A stretch of 64,000 bases of DNA. Source: RUG572 sp964386385 (GTDB taxonomy: Bacteria > Verrucomicrobiota > Kiritimatiellia > RFP12 > UBA1067). The stretch spans positions 137,404-201,403 of the forward strand of contig CAYLRN010000004.1 of assembly GCA_964386385.1 (NCBI GenBank). Direction: 5' to 3'. Below the pieces are notes generated by a model. It was given only the letters and a program-made list of their open reading frames with translations, was not told the DNA's origin and did not search any database. Position 1 is the first letter of the stretch, and each line of letters opens with the position of its first letter. Made by a program: the position numbers and the translations under genes. Positions 44,260 to 53,633 of this stretch are shown piece by piece.

Positions 44260-44628
44260 CTACTTCTTCGCGGCCGGATTGAACTTTATCGGAGTGCCCG
44301 TGATGGTGGTCGTCACCTTCACGAAAATCGGATTGACGCCAACCATGTTCTGGTCGATGCACATGCCTATCAGCCCGTCGGCGCCGCCGGCCTTCGCGAG
44401 AGCGCGCTTGTAGGCGATGTGCTGCTGAGACCCGGTGTACGTCCCGCCAAAGCCGAACACCCACACCTGGGTGCTCGTCTCCGCGACGTCCGCGCCGCAG
44501 ACCGTGTAGCCCTGCGGCGGAATCGGCACGGACGACCGCTTGAACGCGACGGGGCCCGACGCGCATCCGCACGCCAGGGTCAGACCGCACAGCGCAATTC
44601 CCGCCAAAACGCCATTCATTGCATTCAT
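44260..44628 (-). CDS. Small predicted lipoprotein, possibly TRL-like
   Basis: 122 residues from the ATG at 44628, which has AGGAG seven bases upstream. The lipoprotein signal is MNAMNGVLAGIALCGLTLAC. The mature domain (YKRALAKAGGADGLIGMC, VKVTTTITGTPIKFNP) has the Ala-rich helix then beta-strand pattern of TRL-like small lipoproteins, but this is tentative. Confidence 0.65.
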   Translation of the reverse strand: MNAMNGVLAGIALCGLTLACGCASGPVAFKRSSVPIPPQGYTVCGADVAETSTQVWVFGFGGTYTGSQQHIAYKRALAKAGGADGLIGMCIDQNMVGVNPIFVKVTTTITGTPIKFNPAAKK

Positions 44629-44878
44629 CCTATTTCTCCTGTCTTTCCAACACAATCCACTCGCGACCTCCAAATTCCGCTCCGGAACGCGCCCGCGCCA
44701 TGGCCGGCGACATGGAAACCGCACAGTTCTTCAAGGCGGATTCTACCACATTCCGCCGAACATGCCTATCCCCCACGTAGATTAAGTGGATAAGAGTTAA
44801 GTGGTTAAGTTGCCTGTGTCGGCGTTTCCATGTGAGGGTCAGGTCACGTGCGGCCCGGGGCGCAGACCGGGAAAAGCG

Positions 44879-45487
44879 CTACATCCGGTTCGAGCGGGCG
44901 TCTATCAGGTCGCAGAGGCGGCGGTACGCCAGTCCCAGGTCGTCGTTCATGACGCGATACATGTACTCGTTCGCCCGCGCCATCTCCCCTTCCGCGTTCG
45001 CAAGGCGGCGTTCGATCACGTCGGGAGCGTCCGTGCCGCGCCTTTCAAGGCGTTCGCGCAGCGCGTCGAGCGACGGCGGATTGATGAAGACGTCCATGAA
45101 CCCCCTGCGAAGCGGGTCGGACGGCGGAAGATGGTGCATGACGTAGTGCCGGACGTTCGCGGCGCCGGCGACGTCGATGTCGAGGATGATCGAATGCCCC
45201 TCGGCCATGACCTCCTCGATCGTGCTCTTCAGCGTGCCGTAGTAGTTTCCGTGGACTTCGGCATATTCAAGGAACGCGCCTTCGTCGATGAGCTCCTTGA
45301 ACCTCTCCATGGAAAGGAAATGGTAGTCTATGCCATTCTCCTCTTCGCCGCGCGGTGCGCGAGTGGTGCAGGAAACGGAATAGGAAAGATCCGGATATTC
45401 CTGTAGAAGAAGGTCCACGAGCGTGGACTTGCCGCACCCGGAAGGAGCGCTGACGACGATGAACAATGGAATCGTGTCCTGTTTCAT
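44879..45487 (-). CDS. gmk: Guanylate kinase
   Basis: 202 residues from the ATG at 45487 (GAGG upstream). P-loop SAPSGCGKST (about 13-22), GMP-binding SVSCTTRAPRGEEENGIDYH, and LDIDVAGAANVR. It phosphorylates GMP to GDP. Last gene of the long minus-strand run. Confidence 0.96.
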   Translation of the reverse strand: MKQDTIPLFIVVSAPSGCGKSTLVDLLLQEYPDLSYSVSCTTRAPRGEEENGIDYHFLSMERFKELIDEGAFLEYAEVHGNYYGTLKSTIEEVMAEGHSIILDIDVAGAANVRHYVMHHLPPSDPLRRGFMDVFINPPSLDALRERLERRGTDAPDVIERRLANAEGEMARANEYMYRVMNDDLGLAYRRLCDLIDARSNRM

Positions 45488-45537
45488 GGGAAGACCTCGA
45501 AGCGATTTCAGAAAAAGGGAATTGCAGGAAAAGGAAA

Positions 45538-47307
45538 TCAGTCCGCCTCCGCGGCGCATTCCGCGGGGCGCACGTCGACGATGCGCAGCTCCACGTGCCT
45601 TTCCGCGCCGAAGTCGGAGACCATGGGAGTGAAAAGGACGTCGTACCGGCGCGAGGAGTCCTTGCGGAATCTCTCCACGCTCTCCCCATGCCCCCACCAG
45701 ACCGCGCGTACCGGACTTCCCATGCGTGGGGAGGAAAGGCGGAACGACGCATGGCGGCCGTCGACGCCGATCGGCTTCGCCTCGGTGAAGGCCACTCCGC
45801 GCAGTCCGAACACGGGTTCCGGATTTCCCTCTCCGAAGGGCTCCAGCCTTGCGGTCTCCTCGACGAGCTCGACGGTGGGCGGCGCGGAGTCAAGCCATCC
45901 GTCGAACATGACCGCGGCGGCGTCGGGCGCGGAGGCCTTCTGCTCGGCGCAGGCCGCGCCGAAGAGTTCCGCGAACGCCTTCCACATCCCCGGGCGGACG
46001 GTGAATCCGCCGGCGGCGGCGTGTCCGCCGAACCTGACAAGGGCGTCCTTCGCGGCGGCAAGCGCGTCGTGGACGTTGTATCCCTCCGGGGCGCGGACGC
46101 AGCCGTGCACGGGGGCGGCCTCGGGACCGGCGCCGTCCGGCTCGACGGCCACGGCGACCGGCACATGTGCGTTCTCCATCAGCCGCGCCGCCACTATTCC
46201 CAGGACGCCCTGGTGCCAGGAGCGTCCGCAGACGACCACGGCGGAGCCGGGATTGCCGCACATTTCGCCGGCGCTGACCGCGGCCTCGTGCTCCTTCGTC
46301 TTGCGCTCGGCGTTGAGGCCGTCCACTTCCATCGCAAGGCGGCGCGCCAGTTCGCGCTCCTTCTCTTCGACCATGAGAAGGTCGTATGCGACCATCGCGG
46401 AGCGCATTCTACCGGCGGCGTTCAGGCGCGGGGCCAGCAGAAGGGAGAAATGGCGGGCGCATGGCTCCTCGTCGCGGCGCACGGCGCGGTAGAAGAGTTC
46501 GCGGAGGCCGATAGGCGCGTAGGCGCGGAAGAGCCTGACCGCCTGTGTGGCCAGGGCGCGATTCACGTCGACGAGGGGCATAAGGTCCGCCACCGTGGCA
46601 AGCCCGGCCAGGACGAGGAGCGGGCCGCAGAAGCGGCTTTCGCACCTGAAGGCGCGGGCGAGCCCGGCGGCGACGAGAAACGCCACGCCGGCGCCGCACA
46701 GCCCCTCGTATCCGGGATTCGCGGCGACGCGCGGGTTGACGAGGGCGTCGGCCTCAGGCAGGGTCTCGTCGGGCAGATGGTGGTCGGTGACGACGACGGA
46801 GACGCCGTCCGCCCGAAGTCCGGCGACCTCGTCCACGGCGGAGATGCCGTTGTCCACCGTGACGACGAGCGCGACGTCGGGAAATTCGCGGCGGAGACGC
46901 ATCAGGGACGCGGCGGTCATGCCGTATCCCTCCGTCAGGCGGTCGGGGATGAACGCCTCCGCCTTTTCCGCGCCGACGTGGCGGAGGGTCTTGACGAGAA
47001 TCGCCGTCGCGCATACGCCGTCCACGTCGTAGTCGCCGAAGACGACGATGCGGCTGCCCTTCTCCACGTGCCTGCGGATGATGGAGACGGCGCTGTCAAG
47101 CCCCGGAAGCGCGGAGCAGCATCTGGCAAGGCAGGGGACTTTCGGAGAGAGGAAGTCCCCGGCAGAATCGGCGTCTATGCCGCGCGATGCGAGAAGGCGG
47201 GCGAGAACGGTCGCGATTTCGACTGGCGCGGACGGGAAGAACGCCCCCAGCGACTCGGCGGTCGCCGCGTCGTAGGGACGTTCCTTCCACTGTGCGCCGC
47301 CCGGCAT
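45538..47307 (-). CDS. recJ: Single-stranded-DNA exonuclease RecJ
   Basis: 589 residues from the ATG at 47307; an upstream ATG at 47343 would overlap fabZ. DHH-superfamily motifs: VVFGDYDVDGVCA (motif I), VTVDNGIS (II), VVTDHHLPDE (III), and DHHA1 C-terminal residues (HAAAGGFTVRPG). It degrades 5' single strands in recombination and mismatch repair. Five bases separate it from the fabZ stop. Confidence 0.95.
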   Translation of the reverse strand: MPGGAQWKERPYDAATAESLGAFFPSAPVEIATVLARLLASRGIDADSAGDFLSPKVPCLARCCSALPGLDSAVSIIRRHVEKGSRIVVFGDYDVDGVCATAILVKTLRHVGAEKAEAFIPDRLTEGYGMTAASLMRLRREFPDVALVVTVDNGISAVDEVAGLRADGVSVVVTDHHLPDETLPEADALVNPRVAANPGYEGLCGAGVAFLVAAGLARAFRCESRFCGPLLVLAGLATVADLMPLVDVNRALATQAVRLFRAYAPIGLRELFYRAVRRDEEPCARHFSLLLAPRLNAAGRMRSAMVAYDLLMVEEKERELARRLAMEVDGLNAERKTKEHEAAVSAGEMCGNPGSAVVVCGRSWHQGVLGIVAARLMENAHVPVAVAVEPDGAGPEAAPVHGCVRAPEGYNVHDALAAAKDALVRFGGHAAAGGFTVRPGMWKAFAELFGAACAEQKASAPDAAAVMFDGWLDSAPPTVELVEETARLEPFGEGNPEPVFGLRGVAFTEAKPIGVDGRHASFRLSSPRMGSPVRAVWWGHGESVERFRKDSSRRYDVLFTPMVSDFGAERHVELRIVDVRPAECAAEAD

Positions 47308-47312
47308 GTGCG

Positions 47313-47777
47313 TCAGCGGGCCTTTGGCGCTCCGAGCATGCACTTGACGACTGCCTCTACGGCCAGTTCGTCGCCAACGTATCCCCTGAGCGCGAAGATT
47401 CCGAGCGGAGGCCTGACCTTCGTGTTCTCGACGACAGTCGTCAGCGTGTCGCCGGGGCGGACCTGGCGCTTGAACTTCACCGCGTCCACGTGGCCGAGGA
47501 AGAAGAGAGGCACTCCGTCGCCGAAGACCTTCCGCGCCACGAGCGCGGCGCCTGCGGCCTGCGCCATCGTCTCAACGAGGACGACGCCCGGCACGACGGG
47601 GTGCGACGGGAAATGCCCCTTGAAGAACTCGTTCTTCTCCTCGGTGAACGTGTACTTCGCGATGGCGCCCGTCTCGTCGGCCGAGACGAGCTCGTCCACG
47701 AAGAGGAACGGGTCGCGGTGCGGCAGGAGCTCGATTCCGGGGAGGTGGTATTCGTTCTTGAAAGTCGGCAGAGCCAT
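47313..47777 (-). CDS. fabZ: 3-hydroxyacyl-ACP dehydratase
   Basis: 154 residues with the hotdog-fold active-site helix GHFPSHPVVPGVVLVETMAQ (His55, Glu69). GAGGAGGGA precedes the ATG. It removes water from beta-hydroxyacyl-ACP in fatty-acid elongation. Grouped with fabF and fabH on the same strand. Confidence 0.93.
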   Translation of the reverse strand: MALPTFKNEYHLPGIELLPHRDPFLFVDELVSADETGAIAKYTFTEEKNEFFKGHFPSHPVVPGVVLVETMAQAAGAALVARKVFGDGVPLFFLGHVDAVKFKRQVRPGDTLTTVVENTKVRPPLGIFALRGYVGDELAVEAVVKCMLGAPKAR

Positions 47778-47788
47778 TGATTCCCTCC

Positions 47789-49072
47789 TCAGTACTTCTT
47801 GAAGACGAGCACGCCGTTGTGTCCGCCGAATCCGAGGGACGTCGAGACGGCGACGCGCACGTCGCGGGCGACGCCGACGTTCGGCGTGTAGTTCAGGTCC
47901 AGCGGGACTTCGCCGGCGGCGGCGTCCACTTCGAGGTCGGGCTTCTCGTAGTTGATCGTCGGCGGGATGAAGCCTTCCTTCGTGGCGAGGGCGCAGAAAG
48001 CGGCCTCGAGTGCGCCGGTGCCTCCGAGGAGGTGGCCGGTCATGGACTTCGTGGAGGAGACGTTGATGTCCTTCGCGCCGTCGCCCCACACGCGCTTGAA
48101 CGCCTTCGTCTCCATCTGGTCGTTCAAGTGGGTGGAGGTGCCGTGCGCGTTGATGTAGTCGACGGTGGAGCGGTCTTCGACGTCCGCGTCGGCGAGCGCG
48201 AGCTCGATCGCCTTGACGGCGCCGTCGCCCGTCGGGTCCGGGGCCGTGATGTGGTAGGCGTCGGAAGTGGCGCCGTAGCCGGCGAGTTCGCAGTAGACCT
48301 TCGCGCCGCGGGCCTTGGCGTGCTCCTCCGTCTCGAGGACGAGCATCGCGGAGCCCTCGCTCATGACGAAGCCGCAGCGGTCGGAGTTGAACGGACGCGA
48401 GCCCTTTTCGGGGTTGTCGTTGAACTGCGTGCAGAGGGCGCGCATCTTCATGAACCCGCCCGTGCAGTACTCGTCGATCGTCGCCTCGGTGCCGCCACTG
48501 ACGACCACGTCGGCGCGGCCGGCGCGGAGAAGGTCGAGGGCGTAGCCGAGGGCATCGGTGGACGACGCGCAGGCGGTGACGACGACCTGGGCCGGGCCCT
48601 TGGCGCCGAGCGCCATGGAGACGTTGCCGGCGGCCTCGTTCGGGATGAGGGAGGGGATGAAGGAGGGCAGCAAACGCTCCGGTCCCTTGTCGAACAGGGT
48701 CTTGAAGCCAACCATGTTGACGTCCATGCCGCCGATGCCGTTGCCGATCAGGGTGGCGACGCGGTCCATGTCGGGCTTGTTCTCGTCCGTGTACCCGGCG
48801 TCCGCCCACGCCTCCTTGGCGGCGGCGACGGCGTACTTGCAGAAGAGCGCCAGATGGCGCGACGCCTTGCGGTCCAGATAGCCATTGGACTCGGCGTATT
48901 CGTCGAAGCCCTTCACCTCGCCCGCGATCTGGCACGTGCAGCGTGAGGGATCGAACTTGGTGATGCGGGTGATTCCGCTCTTGCCGGCTTTGACGTTGGC
49001 CCAGGTTGCGTCCTTGCCGTTTCCGCAGGGCGTGACCATTCCGATGCCGGTTATGACTATTTTCTTCTTCAT
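47789..49072 (-). CDS. fabF: Beta-ketoacyl-ACP synthase II
   Basis: 427 residues with the Cys-His-His triad: VVVTACASSTDALG (Cys168), NAHGTSTHLND (His310), KSMTGHLLGG (His347). AAGGAG precedes the ATG. It condenses malonyl-ACP with acyl-ACP. Eleven bases before fabZ, in the same operon. Confidence 0.96.
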   Translation of the reverse strand: MKKKIVITGIGMVTPCGNGKDATWANVKAGKSGITRITKFDPSRCTCQIAGEVKGFDEYAESNGYLDRKASRHLALFCKYAVAAAKEAWADAGYTDENKPDMDRVATLIGNGIGGMDVNMVGFKTLFDKGPERLLPSFIPSLIPNEAAGNVSMALGAKGPAQVVVTACASSTDALGYALDLLRAGRADVVVSGGTEATIDEYCTGGFMKMRALCTQFNDNPEKGSRPFNSDRCGFVMSEGSAMLVLETEEHAKARGAKVYCELAGYGATSDAYHITAPDPTGDGAVKAIELALADADVEDRSTVDYINAHGTSTHLNDQMETKAFKRVWGDGAKDINVSSTKSMTGHLLGGTGALEAAFCALATKEGFIPPTINYEKPDLEVDAAAGEVPLDLNYTPNVGVARDVRVAVSTSLGFGGHNGVLVFKKY

Positions 49073-49114
49073 GGTTTCTCCTTGTGCCTTTTAAATGGGT
49101 TCTTGCGCTATCGC

Positions 49115-50095
49115 TTACAGATACGGCCACGTCATGTACGTGCCGGCGTAGGTGAGGCCGGCGCCGAAGCCGCAGAGGACGAACTTCATGCCGTCGCGGA
49201 TCTCGCCTGCGCGGAACGCGGCGTCAAGCGCGAGGGGGATGGAGGCGGCGGAGGTGTTGCCAGTCGTCTCCAGGTTCATGTAGAACTTCTCGAGCGGAAG
49301 CTTCATGCGCCGCGCAACGGCCTCGATGATGCGGCTGTTAGCCTGGTGGGCGAAGACGCGGTCGAGATCCTCGGGGGCGATTCCGGCGTTCTCGCAGAGG
49401 AGGTTGGTGATCTTCGAGAGGGAGCCGACGGCGAACTTGAAGACGTCGTGGCCCTGGAGCTCGAGGTAGGGAATCGGGACGTTGCCGACCTGGTGGGGAA
49501 GGCGGGCGCCGCCCTCGCGGGCGATGAAGTGGGCGCCCGTGCCGTCCGCGCCGAGGATGGAATGCGCATCGGGGCCGTCGTCGTCGGAGTGTCCGATCAC
49601 GACCGCGCCGGCGCCGTCGCCGAAGAGGATGCAGCTGGAGCGGTCCGTCCAGTCCACCACGCGCGAAAGCGTCTCGGCGCCGATGACAAGCGCCATCTTC
49701 CCCTTGTTGACCTTCGCCCAGCAGCGGGCCTGCTCCAGGGAGTAGACGAATCCGGCGCAGGCGGCCTGGAGGTCGTAGGCGCCGGCGGCGGTGCATCCGA
49801 GCGCGGCCTGGACGATGCAGGCGGTGGACGGGAAGGTGTTGTAGTCCGGCGTCGACGTCGCGACGACGATGAGACCGATGTCCTCCGGCTTCGCGCCGGC
49901 GGCCTCCATGGCGGACTGCGCCGCCTTGACCGCCATCGTGGACGAGCATTCGTCGTCGCCCGCGATGTGGCGGGCGTGGACGCCCGTGTGCGAGAAGATC
50001 CATTCGTCGGACGTGTCCAACGTCTTCGAGAGGTCGTCGTTCGTCACGACCTTCGCCGGCAGGTAGCTGCCCGTTCCAAGTATCTTCAAAGACAT
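49115..50095 (-). CDS. fabH: Beta-ketoacyl-ACP synthase III
   Basis: 326 residues from the ATG at 50095; the frame stays open upstream but lacks conserved sequence there. Catalytic Cys113 (AACAGF), His250 (FAHQANSRII), Asn280 (NTSAASIP). It starts fatty-acid synthesis from acetyl-CoA and malonyl-ACP. Confidence 0.96.
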   Translation of the reverse strand: MSLKILGTGSYLPAKVVTNDDLSKTLDTSDEWIFSHTGVHARHIAGDDECSSTMAVKAAQSAMEAAGAKPEDIGLIVVATSTPDYNTFPSTACIVQAALGCTAAGAYDLQAACAGFVYSLEQARCWAKVNKGKMALVIGAETLSRVVDWTDRSSCILFGDGAGAVVIGHSDDDGPDAHSILGADGTGAHFIAREGGARLPHQVGNVPIPYLELQGHDVFKFAVGSLSKITNLLCENAGIAPEDLDRVFAHQANSRIIEAVARRMKLPLEKFYMNLETTGNTSAASIPLALDAAFRAGEIRDGMKFVLCGFGAGLTYAGTYMTWPYL

Positions 50096-50127
50096 GTCTT
50101 TACTTTCCCTTCTTGTCTTGCTTTCGT

Positions 50128-51963
50128 CTAGTTGGACGACGTGAAAAACGCCTGTATCTCGCCGAGCCTCGGCACCCGGGCGAGAAGGAAGTCGCGGCAG
50201 AACTCCATGATCTCCGCAGCGGAGGCCGAATCCATCATGCCCACGACGCCGGAGCGCAGCGCGTCGAGGTCCGCGCGCGTCAGCGCGCTGAGCACCTTTC
50301 CGAGGACCGGCACGTAGTTCGGGCTCATGGAAAGGGACGCGACGCCGAAAGCGACCCACAGCGCGCCGAGGACGGGGTCGGATGCGGTCTCGCCGCACAC
50401 CGCGACGGGGATGCCGGCGCGGCGGGCGGCCTGGACCGTCATGTCCACGAGGCGCAGGACGGACGGATTCGTCGGCTGGTAGAGGTACGACACGCACTCG
50501 TTCCCGCGGTCCGCCGCCATCGTGTACTGTATGAGGTCGTTCGTGCCGATCGAGAAAAAATCCACCTCCCGCGCAAGGCGGTCCGCGTTCAGGGCCGCGG
50601 CGGGCACCTCTATCATGCAGCCGCAGGGAATCGCGTCGTCGAACGCGATTCCATCCGCGCACAGGGAGTCCTTCGCCCGCCGGAGCGCGGCGTTGGCCTC
50701 GCGGAGCTCCTCGGCGACGGACACCATCGGGTACATGATGGAGGACGGCCCGACGGCGCTCGCCCGGAGGATGGCGCGGAGCTGCACGTGGAAGTCCTCG
50801 CGGTGCGAGAGAAGCCAGCGCAGGGACCTGTTGCCGAGGAAGGGATTCGCCTCCTTCGACTTGCGCCCGTTCGGAAGCTTGTCGCCGCCAATGTCCAGGA
50901 CGCGGAAGACGACGCGCGCACCGCCGCCGATGGCCGCCACGGCCTCGGCCGCCTCGGCGTAGACGGCGAACTGCTCGTCCTCGGACGGGCTGTGGTCCGA
51001 TTCCAGCCAGAGGTATTCGCTTCTGTAGAGGCCGATTCCATGCGCTCCGAACGCGGCGAGACCGCCCAGCGGGACGCCGGGCTGCACGTTCGCCTCGAGC
51101 GCGACGGACGAGCCGTCCTTCAGCCGGCCGACTGCGGAGATGCCGTCGGAGAGGAGGGCGCGCAGCTCGCGCTCGCGGCGCATGAGCCCGTAGAAGGCGC
51201 GGCACGTCTTCTCGTCCGGACGTATCGTCACCGTGCCGGCGCTGCCGTCCAGCAGGACGCTGTCCCCGGGCTTGACGCGCGACGTGACGTCGCCAAGTCC
51301 GACGACGGCGGGGATGCCCATCGCCCGCGCAAGCAGGGCGACGTGGGAGCTGGCCGAACCGCGGTCCGTGGCGAAGCCCAGGACGAGGTCCCGCGGCAGG
51401 GCTACCGCCTCGGAGGGCGTAAGGTCGTCGGCTACAAGGACGACGGGCGACGCGATCTGCGCGAAGGCGGGGTTCTCGTGCTTCAGGAGGACGGAGAGGA
51501 TGCGCTTCTCCATGTCGTCCACGTCGCGGACGCGCTCACGGAGATACGGGTCCTTCATCTGCCTGAAGACGGCGCGGAACTCGCCGACCGTCCGGCGGAT
51601 CGCGGCCTCGGCGTTCAACCGTTCGCCGCGGATGCGCCGCTCCACGCCGGCGATCATCGTGACGTCGTCGAGGAAGAGAAGGTGGTTCTCGAAGATGTTG
51701 TGCTCCGCGCCGCCGGACTGGCTTCTCAGGCGGGCGAGCAGTTCGGAGATGCGCCTCTTCGTCTCCTCGCGGGCGGAGTGGTAGCGGGCGAGTTCGGAGA
51801 GGACGCGCTCCTGCGGAATCTCGAATTCGGGGACGGTTATGAAGTCCTCGGAACGGAAGAGGAACACGGCCCCCGCCGCGAAGCCGCGGGAGGTGGCTAT
51901 GCCGGCGAGCGTCTCCATGGGCGCCGGCGCGGCTGAAATGGCATTGTCCGAAACGTCGCTCAC
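50128..51963 (-). CDS. ptsI: Phosphoenolpyruvate-protein phosphotransferase, PTS enzyme I
   Basis: 611 residues if it starts at the GTG at 51963, which overlaps the ptsH stop by GTGA; an ATG at 51918 is the alternative. Phospho-His region RGSASSHVALLAR, PEP-binding SIGTNDLIQYTMAADR, and catalytic Cys in VAVCGETASDP. It transfers phosphate from PEP to HPr. No sugar-specific EII gene is in the window. Confidence 0.94.
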   Translation of the reverse strand: MSDVSDNAISAAPAPMETLAGIATSRGFAAGAVFLFRSEDFITVPEFEIPQERVLSELARYHSAREETKRRISELLARLRSQSGGAEHNIFENHLLFLDDVTMIAGVERRIRGERLNAEAAIRRTVGEFRAVFRQMKDPYLRERVRDVDDMEKRILSVLLKHENPAFAQIASPVVLVADDLTPSEAVALPRDLVLGFATDRGSASSHVALLARAMGIPAVVGLGDVTSRVKPGDSVLLDGSAGTVTIRPDEKTCRAFYGLMRRERELRALLSDGISAVGRLKDGSSVALEANVQPGVPLGGLAAFGAHGIGLYRSEYLWLESDHSPSEDEQFAVYAEAAEAVAAIGGGARVVFRVLDIGGDKLPNGRKSKEANPFLGNRSLRWLLSHREDFHVQLRAILRASAVGPSSIMYPMVSVAEELREANAALRRAKDSLCADGIAFDDAIPCGCMIEVPAAALNADRLAREVDFFSIGTNDLIQYTMAADRGNECVSYLYQPTNPSVLRLVDMTVQAARRAGIPVAVCGETASDPVLGALWVAFGVASLSMSPNYVPVLGKVLSALTRADLDALRSGVVGMMDSASAAEIMEFCRDFLLARVPRLGEIQAFFTSSN

Positions 51964-52247
51964 TGCTCGTCGGGGATGTCGAACTTCCGCTTGACCAGCC
52001 CTTCCAGTTCGTCCAGCACCTCCACGGCCTGCGGGCCGGAGGCGGTGACGGAGAGCTTCGTGCCGCACACGGCCTCAAGCGTCATCAGAGCCATGATGGA
52101 CTTCCCGCTGACGACGTTTCCGTCCTTTTCGACCTCCACGTCGGCGTTGAAGCGCGAAGCGATCTTCGCGAACAGGCCCGCCGGACGCACGTGAAGTCCG
52201 TACTTGTTCAGCAGCGTCATTTCCCTTGTTGCCTTTTGCTCTGCCAT
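51960..52247 (-). CDS. ptsH: Phosphocarrier protein HPr
   Basis: 95 residues. His19 in GLHVRPAG receives phosphate from EI. Ser50 in GKSIMALM matches the regulatory serine phosphorylated by HPr kinase, which is encoded next. Coupled to ptsI by a four-base overlap. Confidence 0.94.
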   Translation of the reverse strand: MAEQKATREMTLLNKYGLHVRPAGLFAKIASRFNADVEVEKDGNVVSGKSIMALMTLEAVCGTKLSVTASGPQAVEVLDELEGLVKRKFDIPDEQ

Positions 52248-52260
52248 CGCCTGTCTCCTT

Positions 52261-53241
52261 TCAGCCCTGCCGCGCCGACGACGACGCGCGCTCGCAGAGG
52301 CGGGCGTCGAGGTCGCTCACGGCGTCATGTCCCGTCGAACGCAGTTTGTGGTTCTGCGCGGCGGTCTCAACCAAATTGACGAGGTCGCGTCCGGCCGCGA
52401 CGGGTATCACCATCTGCGGCACGTCCACGCCCAGGATTGTCCGCGTCAGGCGGTCCCCGCCCGTGCGGTCCAGCTCGCCCTCCGTCTCCGTCATGCTCTT
52501 GAACGTGATCACGAGGTCGAGCCTCTTCTCCGACCTCACGGAAGTGACGCCGAAGACGCTGGGGACGTGTATTATCCCAAGCCCGCGGATCTCCATGTAG
52601 TCCTGCGTCGCCGCGCAGGCGGAGGCGAACAGCGCGTTCGCCGTCACGTCCTTGCGCACCTTCGTCAGGTCGTCGGCCACGAGCGCGTAGCCGCGCTTGA
52701 TGAGGCCGAGGGCGGTTTCGCTCTTGCCAAGCCCCGGCGCGCCCTCCATCATGACGCCAAGCCCGGCGACCTCGACGGTCGTGGCGTAGAGCTTGACGGT
52801 GGGGGCGCGGAGGCATTCGAGAACGAAGGTGCTCTGGTGGAAGTACTCGCGCGTGAGCATCGACGTCCGGAGCACGACGGCGCCGGACGCCGCGGCGAGA
52901 TCCGCCATGTCCTGCGGCACGTTCATCCCGCACGCGAAGACGAGGCAGTACGCGCCGCGGTCGAAGAGCGCCTTGACCCTTGCAAGGCGCTCTTCGGCGG
53001 AGAGGCTTTCAAGATAGCCCCATTCGCACTTCCCGATCACCTGGATGCGACGCCAGGCGAAATAGCCGTAGTATCCGGTGAGCGCAAGCCCCGGCCGGTT
53101 CGACATGGGTTCCAGGACCTCGTGGTCGAGGCCGGCCCCGCCCACGACGAGCTCCAGGCGAAGGCGTTCGCGCCCCGCCCTCCAGAAATCGCGGAGGGTG
53201 AAGGGCGTGTCGCCTTCCTGTATGCGGCCTTCCGTCGGCAT
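52261..53241 (-). CDS. hprK: HPr kinase/phosphorylase
   Basis: 326 residues from the ATG at 53241. P-loop GAPGLGKSE (about 167), RGYALVADD, and the family signature MEIRGLGIIHVPSVFG. It phosphorylates HPr on serine and reverses it, linking sugar status to gene control. It lies between ptsH and hpf, the usual proteobacterial-type neighbourhood. Confidence 0.94.
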   Translation of the reverse strand: MPTEGRIQEGDTPFTLRDFWRAGRERLRLELVVGGAGLDHEVLEPMSNRPGLALTGYYGYFAWRRIQVIGKCEWGYLESLSAEERLARVKALFDRGAYCLVFACGMNVPQDMADLAAASGAVVLRTSMLTREYFHQSTFVLECLRAPTVKLYATTVEVAGLGVMMEGAPGLGKSETALGLIKRGYALVADDLTKVRKDVTANALFASACAATQDYMEIRGLGIIHVPSVFGVTSVRSEKRLDLVITFKSMTETEGELDRTGGDRLTRTILGVDVPQMVIPVAAGRDLVNLVETAAQNHKLRSTGHDAVSDLDARLCERASSSARQG

Positions 53242-53249
53242 CGCCGCCC

Positions 53250-53585
53250 TCAGTTGCGGGGGGACTCGGCGCGCGCGGCGCGAACCTGCCCCTTGCGGGC
53301 CTTGACGCGCATCCGGAGCAGCTGGCGCTCGGCGCGGGCGGCGGCGGCGTCGACGACGCTCTTGCCGCTCTCGCTGAACTCCTTCGCGCCGACGGCGACT
53401 TCGCCAAGGCGGTTGGCGACGACTTCGGCCATGTACATGTGCTTCTTCACGTCGATGTCGATCACGATCGAGACCTTCGTGACTTTGGGAAAGGACACCT
53501 GGAGTTTCTCCATGCGCTTCTGCGCATATTCCTTGAGCGCCTCGATCCGCACGTCGCTGTGGCGCATTGTCACTTCTATTGACAT
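53250..53585 (-). CDS. hpf: Ribosome hibernation promoting factor (HPF/RaiA, short form)
   Basis: 111 residues from the ATG at 53585, seven bases after AGGAGGA; an ATG at 53591 would be too close. The S30AE domain runs from IEVTMRHSDV through VVDIDVKKHMYMAEVV. The basic C-terminus has no long-form extension. It silences ribosomes in stationary phase. Confidence 0.9.
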   Translation of the reverse strand: MSIEVTMRHSDVRIEALKEYAQKRMEKLQVSFPKVTKVSIVIDIDVKKHMYMAEVVANRLGEVAVGAKEFSESGKSVVDAAAARAERQLLRMRVKARKGQVRAARAESPRN

Positions 53586-53633
53586 ATTCATTCCTCCTTG
53601 TTCTTTTCGTGTTAAACCCAGCCCTTGAAATGG

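Noticed and set aside
47778..49130. N-terminal extension of the fabZ frame through fabF
   Set aside because: Arg/Gly/His-rich shadow translation; fabZ starts at 47777 with a strong ribosome binding site.
50096..51205. N-terminal extension of the fabH reading frame through ptsI
   Set aside because: No conserved FabH sequence there; the ATG at 50095 gives the normal family length, and ptsI occupies the DNA in another frame.
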